Source: Caldifarciminota bacterium (lineage in GTDB: Bacteria; Hydrothermota; Tepidihabitantia; Tepidihabitantales; JAOUPE01). From it: 6,223 bases of DNA. Below the pieces are notes generated by a model. That model did not search any database. It worked only from the letters and a program-made list of their open reading frames with translations, and was not told the DNA's origin. How positions within the stretch are numbered: the first letter of the stretch is position 1; every line of letters begins with the position of its first letter. Positions 1 to 4,625 of the stretch are shown one piece after another. Location of the stretch: the NCBI GenBank assembly GCA_029880025.1, contig JAOUPE010000101.1, positions 1 to 6,223 of the forward strand, in the 5' to 3' direction. The position numbers and the translations under genes were made by a program.

Positions 1-271
1 TAGTAATATAAGGATAGTAAAAATAGTTATAGGGTAAAGTAGGTATCGACCAAATCAGATTATGAGTCACGCCGCTAAATATCTTTACTGCAGAGCTGTC
101 TGAAACGATAACTTCTGGAATACTGTCACCATCCACATCATAGCTAATATGCTGATTCGAAGTATAAACATAGGCATAAGAATACGACACCGATGAGCTC
201 CATTCCACAACATAACTGGCATATGATAAGGCAAAACATAAAAGAATAAATATGGTTATTTGACGCATCAT
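1..271 (-). CDS. Secreted FG-GAP/VCBS-repeat-like protein, N-terminal part (runs off the left edge)
   Basis: The minus-strand frame is open from an ATG at 271-269 to the window edge, giving 90 codons. A perfect AGGAGG lies 5 nt upstream of this ATG and 8 nt upstream of a second in-frame ATG (268-266), so either could be the start. Residues 1-18 look like a Sec signal peptide: one Arg at 3, a hydrophobic core at about 5-15, and a likely cut after SYA (16-18). The mature part is rich in Ser and Tyr. Residues 44-56, YDVDGDSIPEVIV, form a D-x-D-x-D calcium-loop motif (D45, D47, D49) typical of FG-GAP/VCBS beta-propeller blades. This suggests an exported, calcium-binding surface or extracellular protein that would continue with more blades to the left. 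Such proteins often have adhesion or structural roles, but none can be assigned here. GC is low (37% in one 60-base line). The gene is divergent from the glycosyltransferase operon and has its own promoter. Confidence 0.82.
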   Translation of the reverse strand, partial: MMRQITIFILLCFALSYASYVVEWSSSVSYSYAYVYTSNQHISYDVDGDSIPEVIVSDSSAVKIFSGVTHNLIWSIPTLPYNYFYYPYIT

Positions 272-276
272 ATTTT

Positions 277-282
277 CCTCCT
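277..282 (-). promoter_or_regulatory. Ribosome binding site of the secreted-protein gene
   Basis: The plus strand reads CCTCCT, which is a perfect AGGAGG on the minus strand. Spacing is 5 nt to the first ATG (271) and 8 nt to the second (268). The second spacing is closer to optimal, so the true start may be one codon downstream. Confidence 0.8.
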
Positions 283-297
283 GTTATGAATTACGCA

Positions 298-325
298 ATT
301 TTAGTTAGAGATAGCATAGTGTCAA
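298..325 (-). promoter_or_regulatory. Sigma-70-type promoter of the secreted-protein gene
   Basis: On the minus strand a perfect TTGACA (325-320) is followed after 16 nt by TAAAAT (303-298), a 5 of 6 match to TATAAT. Transcription would start near 291, leaving a leader of about 20 nt that contains the AGGAGG site. The position relative to the gene makes this the best promoter in the window. It is assigned by consensus only. Confidence 0.62.
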
Positions 326-336
326 TAAAATTAAAG

Positions 337-397
337 AGATTGCTTCGCTCCATTGTGCTTCTTTCAGTCACACCGCTTCGCATAACACAATGACAAT
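337..397. repeat. Dispersed-repeat-like element with inverted ends
   Basis: The stretch begins GATTGCTTCGC and ends CACAATGACAATA. CATTGTG (351-357) is the exact inverse of CACAATG (386-392), and GCTTCGC occurs twice in direct orientation (342-348 and 375-381). This resembles the GATTGCTTCG...CAATGACA short intergenic repeats seen in several environmental bacterial genomes. Only one copy lies in this window, so its repeat nature is inferred from memory of that pattern. It sits directly upstream of the promoter of the secreted-protein gene. Confidence 0.45.
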
Positions 398-430
398 AAG
401 TGGAAGCTACCGATGCAACATGTAAAAAAT

Positions 431-475
431 CACCCTCACCTAACCTCTCCTGTCAAGGGAGAGGGATAATTTTTT
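431..475. repeat. CCTCTCC/GGAGAGG hairpin element with a T-run
   Basis: CCTCTCC (444-450) and GGAGAGG (458-464) form a 7-bp stem around a 7-nt loop, preceded by CACCCTCACC (431-440). A run of six T follows on the plus strand (470-475), so it has the form of an intrinsic terminator for plus-strand transcripts. No plus-strand gene lies upstream within the window. The sequence also matches the CCCTCACC...GGGAGAGG type of intergenic repeat common in many bacteria, so a mobile or structural repeat is the preferred reading. Confidence 0.5.
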
Positions 476-483
476 GTATTCGT

Positions 484-527
484 TTAATTATTTGTGTTAA
501 TTCGTGTGAATTCGTGGTTAATTATTT
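484..527. repeat. AATTCGTG-type imperfect tandem repeat
   Basis: Three 10-bp units follow one another: TATTTGTGTT (489-498), AATTCGTGTG (499-508) and AATTCGTGGT (509-518). The array is bracketed by a direct repeat TTAATTATTT at 484-493 and 518-527. ATTCGTGG (510-517) recurs in inverse orientation as CCACGAAT at 566-573. The pattern resembles the AATTCGTG intergenic repeats scattered through many candidate-phylum genomes. No function is known to me. Confidence 0.5.
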
Positions 528-764
528 AAGGGGTTTAATTGATTCTTGATTTTCCTTTCCTCAAGCCACGAATATATGTTTGGGACGATGAACCAAGGTT
601 ATTGTTTCTAATATCATACCACAGAATGATTGACTTGCTTTACTTTTATTATTTTATTTAATTCATAAATATTGAAACGCTCAAACCTTGCCGATTCCAA
701 CCCTTATTACTGCCGAACAATTCTGATTTTATCTTTTAATCTGACCGAAACCTAAAACTTCTTC

Positions 765-793
765 TTGACAAACGACAAAAAATCAATTAGATA
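765..793 (+). promoter_or_regulatory. Weak candidate promoter for the glycosyltransferase operon
   Basis: TTGACA (765-770) is perfect, but the element 17 nt later, TAGATA (788-793), matches TATAAT at only 3 of 6 positions. If used, it would give a leader of about 360 nt before the TTG start at 1161, passing through the short frame at 992-1144. In such AT-rich sequence a chance match is quite possible. A second weak -35-like TTGACC lies at 881-886 without a good -10. Confidence 0.25.
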
Positions 794-932
794 GTAACGA
801 AGTAAATGAAAAATAATCACTTTTCAAACCGAGTAATCGATCCATAAATAATTGATGGATAGGAATGAATTATAAATATATTGACCTGCTCTTTAAGAAA
901 CAAATGCATTTTTTCATTTTTAATTCTGATTA

Positions 933-950
933 TTTACCGGTAAAGGTAAA
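933..950. promoter_or_regulatory. Palindrome TTTACCGGTAAA, possible operator
   Basis: Positions 933-944 are a perfect 12-bp palindrome. The right half is repeated immediately, so GGTAAA occurs twice in tandem (939-944 and 945-950). The symmetry and position, between the weak promoter candidates and the operon start, fit a dimeric repressor or activator site. No regulator gene is in the window, so the role is inferred. Confidence 0.3.
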
Positions 951-991
951 ATCAGTTGAGAGAAAAGTAAATCCGAAAGAAGGTAATCGTC

Positions 992-1144
992 CTGTTTGAA
1001 CTAAAAAAGAATTTAACCGAAATCATTGAAATAGTTAACCAGTACCCTGAGCAATATCGGGAAAAATGTTTTTCCAGCCTTTTGGCGCATTTCAAAACTT
1101 CGCCTAAAAAATCCAAGAATAATATGGGTGAACCATTGCTGTGA
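992..1144 (+). CDS. Short protein-like frame upstream of the glycosyltransferase, possible small gene or gene remnant
   Basis: The plus-strand frame after the stop at 968-970 stays open to TGA at 1142-1144. It encodes a helical, amphipathic stretch including LTEIIEIVNQYPEQYREKCF and then SSLLAHF, followed by a polar tail (KTSPKKSKNN). This looks like true coding sequence. No ATG, GTG or TTG precedes the helical part. A CTG at 992 lies 8 nt after AGAAGG (978-983) and would give a 50-residue product. A separate frame at 865-999 (ATG start, 44 codons) ends at a TGA where a +1 shift would join it to this one. Three readings remain: a small gene with a CTG start, a gene broken by a frameshift, or the leftover N-terminal module of a lost larger gene. 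It ends 16 nt before the TTG start of the glycosyltransferase, with that gene's ribosome site between. I do not recognise the family. Confidence 0.3.
   Translation: MFELKKNLTEIIEIVNQYPEQYREKCFSSLLAHFKTSPKKSKNNMGEPLL
1060..1075. repeat. Inverted repeat GGAAAAA/TTTTTCC
   Basis: Seven-bp arms (1060-1066 and 1069-1075) are separated by only two bases. It lies about 85 bp upstream of the TTG start and inside the short frame at 992-1144. It could be an operator, but an A/T-rich dyad of this kind may arise by chance. Confidence 0.25.
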
Positions 1145-1149
1145 GAAGC

Positions 1150-1154
1150 AAGGA
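1150..1154 (+). promoter_or_regulatory. Ribosome binding site that decides the glycosyltransferase start
   Basis: AAGGA lies 6 nt before the TTG at 1161-1163. The alternative in-frame GTG at 1128 has no comparable site upstream. The short frame at 992-1144 ends just before this site, as expected for adjacent genes. Confidence 0.5.
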
Positions 1155-1160
1155 TGCATA

Positions 1161-3422
1161 TTGACACTTAAACAACAATCACTTCCGTTTGGCAAGGTAG
1201 CCTTTCTGGGTAACTCTCTACCCCGACAGTGCGGTATCGCAACATTCACCGGCGACCTTTGCGAGTCGATTGCAACGGCAGCACCGGAGCTCACCTGCTT
1301 AGCGGCGGTGATGAACGATATTCCCGAAGGCTATGCCTATCCTGACCGGGTGCGCTTCGAACTCGACCAAAACGAGCTTGCCGACTACCGTCGCTTCGCG
1401 GAATTCCTGAACATGGGTCAAGCCGACCTGCTCTGCGTGCAGCACGAATTCGGGATTTACGGCGGCGTCGCGGGCGGCTATCTACTGACCACGCTTCGCC
1501 AACTCCAGATGCCGATTGTCACGACCTTACACACCGTACTCCACGCCCCGGATGAAGACCAGCGCCGGGTCATCAACGAACTCTGCCGGCTGAGTGACCG
1601 GCTGGTGGTCATGAGTGAACGGTCAATCGAATTCCTGCGCGAGATATACCACGTTCCCGAAGAGAAGATTGACCTGATTCATCATGGCATCCCAGACATG
1701 CCTTTCGTGGATCCCAACTTTTACAAGGATAAGTTCCGGGTCGAAGGTCGCGATTTGCTCCTGACGTTTGGTCTCCTCTCACCCAATAAGGGAATCGAAT
1801 ATATGATTGATGCCCTGCCCGAAGTCGTGCGTCGGTTCCCCAATATCGTCTACATCGTGCTCGGCGTAACCCATCCGGCGGTAAGGCGCGAGCACGGCGA
1901 AGTCTACCGGCTGGGTTTAAAACGCCATGCCCGGGTGCGCGGTGTTGAAGACCACGTCATCTTTCACAACCGATTCGTGGAGTTGTATGAGCTCTGTGAA
2001 TACTTAGGTGCTGCCGACATCTATGTGACGCCGTATCTGGCTGAGGCTCAGATTGTTTCCGGGACCCTTGCTTACTCATTCGGCACTGGCAAGGCGGTTG
2101 TGTCTACGCCTTATTGGTACGCTGAGGAGCTGCTGGCTGACGGTCGTGGTACTCTGGTTGCGTTCCGGGACGGGCGCGCTTTAGCCGAAGCAATCATCGA
2201 TTTACTGGAGAATCCGGTGAAGCGTCATGCAATCCGTAAAAATGCCTATGCTTTTGGTCGGCAGATGATTTGGTCCGAGGTTTCTCAGCGTTATCTGGAA
2301 TCCTTCACGCGGGCTTATGAGGAACGACGCCGGTCCGGGCGTTTTAACCGACCGCGCCGGACCGAACCGCTGGTCACCGATTTGCCCGAAACGAATTTTA
2401 GTCATCTTGTAAATCTCACCGACGAAACTGGCATTCTGCAGCATACCCGGTACTCGGTTCCTGACCGGTCCCGTGGCTATACCACTGACGATAACGCACG
2501 CGCGCTGATCGTGGCGCTGCATGGGCTGGAAGCCAAACCGAAGAACATCCAACTGCTGCAGCTTGCCTTTCGCTATTTGTCATTTTTGGACCACGCCTTT
2601 GACCGCTCACGCGGAAGATTCCGGAATTTCATGGCTTATGACCGCCGATGGCTGGAGGAAGTAGGCTCCGAAGACAGCCATGGTCGGGCGCTCTGGAGCC
2701 TGGGTATTGCAGTCGGTGTTGCTCCGGACGATGGACAGGTGGCGGTGGCGCTTGACCTGTTTCATGCTGGCTTGCCGGCGGTCGAGGAGTTCACCAGCCC
2801 GCGGGCGTGGGCTTTTACCCTAATCGGTATCCACGAGTTTCTTAAACGCTTCCCCGGTGACAGCGTTGCCCGGCGCTTGCGCGAGGTTCTTGGCGGCAAG
2901 CTGCTTCAGATCCACCGTGCCACTGCCAGCGAATCCTGGCCGTGGTTTGAAACCTATATGACCTATGACAATGCCGTACTCTGCCAGGGGTTGCTGCACA
3001 CTGGTCAGGACATCGGGCAGCAGGAAATGGTGGACATCAGTCTTAAGACCCTGGAATGGTTGGTTCGGATCCAGACCGTACCAGAAGGGCACTTCGTTCC
3101 GGTGGGGACGAGTGGCTGGCAACGCGACGGTCCACGCAGCCGGTATGACCAGCAACCAGTAGAAGCCCGTTCGATGGTCAGCGCGTGCCTAGCTGCCTAT
3201 GCAGTGACTGGTGACGAAAACTGGCACAAGGAAGCGCGGCGGGCACTTGATTGGTTTCTGGGTCGTAACGACTTGGGAGTCCCTCTGTACGACTACACCA
3301 CCGGCGGCTGCTTCGACGGTCTTTCGCCCGACGGCGTGAATCTCAACCAGGGCGCCGAATCGACTATCTCGTTTCTGCTCTCCCTATTAGCAATGAGGTC
3401 CGGGCAAGCAAAGTTAAAATGA
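1161..3422 (+). CDS. Two-domain protein: GT4 glycosyltransferase fused to a helical-toroid (glycosidase-like) domain
   Basis: I start at TTG 1161 (753 residues) because of the AAGGA site; an in-frame GTG at 1128 would add 11 residues. Residues 10-390 are a GT-B fold of the GT4 family. Visible motifs are PRQCGIATFTGDL (21-33, glycine-rich N-terminal loop), QHEFGIYGG (94-102), HHGIPD (174-179), FGLLSPNKGIE (203-213, K210 in the usual sugar-nucleotide phosphate-contact region) and TPYLAEAQIVSGTL (290-303). The second Glu of the usual E-x7-E motif appears to be Leu303. A basic linker (about 389-409) leads to residues 410-745, which resemble an (alpha/alpha)6 six-hairpin glycosidase domain. Its motifs are GYTTDDNARAL (439-449), SWPWFETYMTYDNA (592-605), YDQQPVEA (662-669) and NQGAEST (729-735), rich in invariant-looking acidic residues. 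No signal peptide or membrane segment is seen, so it should be cytosolic. The 4-bp overlap with the GH130 gene suggests a mannosyl donor and a beta-mannoside product (inferred). The toroid domain's activity is unknown. Confidence 0.9.
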   Translation: MTLKQQSLPFGKVAFLGNSLPRQCGIATFTGDLCESIATAAPELTCLAAVMNDIPEGYAYPDRVRFELDQNELADYRRFAEFLNMGQADLLCVQHEFGIYGGVAGGYLLTTLRQLQMPIVTTLHTVLHAPDEDQRRVINELCRLSDRLVVMSERSIEFLREIYHVPEEKIDLIHHGIPDMPFVDPNFYKDKFRVEGRDLLLTFGLLSPNKGIEYMIDALPEVVRRFPNIVYIVLGVTHPAVRREHGEVYRLGLKRHARVRGVEDHVIFHNRFVELYELCEYLGAADIYVTPYLAEAQIVSGTLAYSFGTGKAVVSTPYWYAEELLADGRGTLVAFRDGRALAEAIIDLLENPVKRHAIRKNAYAFGRQMIWSEVSQRYLESFTRAYEERRRSGRFNRPRRTEPLVTDLPETNFSHLVNLTDETGILQHTRYSVPDRSRGYTTDDNARALIVALHGLEAKPKNIQLLQLAFRYLSFLDHAFDRSRGRFRNFMAYDRRWLEEVGSEDSHGRALWSLGIAVGVAPDDGQVAVALDLFHAGLPAVEEFTSPRAWAFTLIGIHEFLKRFPGDSVARRLREVLGGKLLQIHRATASESWPWFETYMTYDNAVLCQGLLHTGQDIGQQEMVDISLKTLEWLVRIQTVPEGHFVPVGTSGWQRDGPRSRYDQQPVEARSMVSACLAAYAVTGDENWHKEARRALDWFLGRNDLGVPLYDYTTGGCFDGLSPDGVNLNQGAESTISFLLSLLAMRSGQAKLK

Positions 3423-4405
3423 TGAAAATGACATCGCGCGATGACCGCTCCATGCTTCTGCAGCGCCATCCGAGCAATCCGATTCTAACCGCCCACGATT
3501 GGCTTCATACTGTTAACGCTGTATTCAACCCCGGTGCGGTTCGGTTGCAAGACGGAACAACGTTACTACTATGCCGTGTCGAGGACCGGCGCGGCATCTC
3601 CAGTCTCTGGGCCGCCCGTTCCAGAAACGGCATTGACAACTGGGTGCTCGACTCGGAACCGACGTTTCCCTCTGACCCGGTCAATCATCCGGACGAAATC
3701 TGGGGTGTCGAGGACGCGCGGATTGTCTGGCTGGATGAACTCCGCAAGTATGCAATTACTTACACTGCTTTCTCCCGTGCCGGACCCGCGGTCGCACTAG
3801 CCCTGACCGAGGATTTCATCCGATTTGAACGGCTGGGAGTGATGATGCCGCCCGAGAATAAGGATGCAGCCCTTCTGCCCTTTCGTTTTGACGGCAAGTG
3901 GCTGATGATTCACCGACCCCAGAACGGATTAGCTGGAAGCATCTGGCTTGCCGAATCACCAGACTTACATCATTGGGGCAAAAATCGACTGGTCATGACT
4001 CCGCGTCGTGGTGCGTGGTGGGATGCCAACCGGATTGGCATCGGGTCACCTCTGATCCGGACTAATCGCGGCTGGCTTATGCTCTACCATGCGAACCGCC
4101 AGACCGGCGCGGGCTGCCTCTACCGCATCGGTGCGGCATTACTCGATCTTGAGCATCCGGATCGCTGCCTAAAACGAGGTGACGAGTGGATTCTTGGTCC
4201 ACGGGAAGATTACGAACGTCTGGGCGATGTTGGAGACGTTGTCTTCACATGCGGTCACACAATCGGTGATGACGGCGATGAAATCAATGTCTACTACGGT
4301 GGAGCCGATACCTGCATCGCGCTTGCCCAGGGGAGGATTTCCGCAATTCTCGACTGGCTCGAGACTCACAGCTCGGTATCTGGAAGACCCGAAGCGGTGT
4401 CGTAG
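3419..4405 (+). CDS. GH130 family beta-mannoside phosphorylase (or hydrolase)
   Basis: The 328-residue protein is of normal length for the GH130 five-bladed beta-propeller family. Motifs in order are NAVFNPGAV (33-41), LLCRVEDRRG (50-59), WGVEDAR (95-101, D99 the likely proton donor), PPENKDAALLP (144-154), IHRP (164-167), SPDLHHW (180-186), WWDANRIGIGSP (200-211), MLYHA (221-225), VGDVVFTCG (271-279) and YYGGADT (292-298). Characterised members cleave beta-1,4- or beta-1,2-mannosides by phosphorolysis, releasing mannose 1-phosphate; some only hydrolyse. K148, R166 and H224 may be the phosphate-binding residues, favouring a phosphorylase, but I align them from memory. There is no signal peptide, so it acts in the cytosol. 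The start ATG (3419) overlaps the upstream TGA as ATGA, with further in-frame ATGs at 3422 and 3428. No strong ribosome site is seen, so translational coupling is likely. It would recycle, trim or, in reverse, extend the product of the upstream glycosyltransferase. Linkage preference cannot be set. Confidence 0.92.
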   Translation: MMKMTSRDDRSMLLQRHPSNPILTAHDWLHTVNAVFNPGAVRLQDGTTLLLCRVEDRRGISSLWAARSRNGIDNWVLDSEPTFPSDPVNHPDEIWGVEDARIVWLDELRKYAITYTAFSRAGPAVALALTEDFIRFERLGVMMPPENKDAALLPFRFDGKWLMIHRPQNGLAGSIWLAESPDLHHWGKNRLVMTPRRGAWWDANRIGIGSPLIRTNRGWLMLYHANRQTGAGCLYRIGAALLDLEHPDRCLKRGDEWILGPREDYERLGDVGDVVFTCGHTIGDDGDEINVYYGGADTCIALAQGRISAILDWLETHSSVSGRPEAVS

Positions 4406-4625
4406 TTCGTTCTCCATTAACCATCCTTCTTAGAATTCGCCTTCACTCAGTTCTCGTTTTAGACTTGTTCAACTTAGATAGAAAATTATAGTTCTTTTCC
4501 TAATAGACTACTGAATTACCAATTTGAAATCAGCAAACTCACCAAAATCGAGAAAAAATTCCAAACTAGTCTTAAATAGGATTTGACTGGTCTAAATTTC
4601 AGAAAATGAGGTATAGTCAATTTAG
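4406..4625. other. Convergent intergenic spacer
   Basis: This 220-bp AT-rich spacer lies between the GH130 gene and the oppositely oriented DUF4209-type gene. It contains the hairpin described at 4553-4591. I find no clear intrinsic terminator for the GH130 operon and no gene. Confidence 0.7.
4553..4591 (-). terminator. Candidate intrinsic terminator of the DUF4209-type gene
   Basis: ACTAGTC (4565-4571) pairs with GACTGGT (4585-4591) with one G-U pair, and AAAT (4574-4577) with ATTT (4581-4584), closing on a 3-nt loop. On the minus strand six T (4558-4553) follow 6 nt after the stem. The hairpin lies 34 bp beyond the stop codon. The stem is AT-rich and the T-run is offset, so it would be a weak terminator. 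Confidence 0.4.

Larger units (their letters stand above)
528..970. other. Intergenic region without a convincing gene
   Basis: This AT-rich stretch has stops in all frames and no ORF with both a good start and protein-like composition. The longest plus-strand candidate is a frame at 865-999 (44 codons from an ATG) with a poor ribosome site. It contains small inverted repeats: ATCCAT/ATGGAT at 840-845 and 855-860, and the palindrome at 933-944. A perfect TTGACA lies at 765-770. I see no RNA gene, riboswitch or CRISPR structure. Confidence 0.6.

Noticed and set aside
444..475. The hairpin plus T-run as a terminator of a real plus-strand gene
   Set aside because: No plus-strand gene lies upstream in the window, and the sequence matches a common intergenic repeat type.
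484..527. A CRISPR array in the AATTCGTG repeats
   Set aside because: The units are only 10 bp, directly adjacent and without spacers.
952..1294. Two overlapping minus-strand frames (952-1167 and 1013-1294)
   Set aside because: They lie opposite the short plus-strand frame and the start of the glycosyltransferase, and their translations have no recognisable motifs or good ribosome sites.
2202..3155. Minus-strand frames within the glycosyltransferase gene (2202-2552, 2416-2610, 2820-3155)
   Set aside because: They are antisense to strongly conserved motifs of the plus-strand protein, and long antisense frames are expected in GC-rich coding sequence.
3534..3800. Plus-strand frame inside the GH130 gene
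   Set aside because: It is out of frame with the well-supported GH130 motifs over its whole length and has no ribosome site of its own.
4169..4433. Frames on both strands over the 3' end of the GH130 gene
   Set aside because: They overlap the GH130 VGDVVFTCG and YYGGADT motifs and show no protein-like features of their own.
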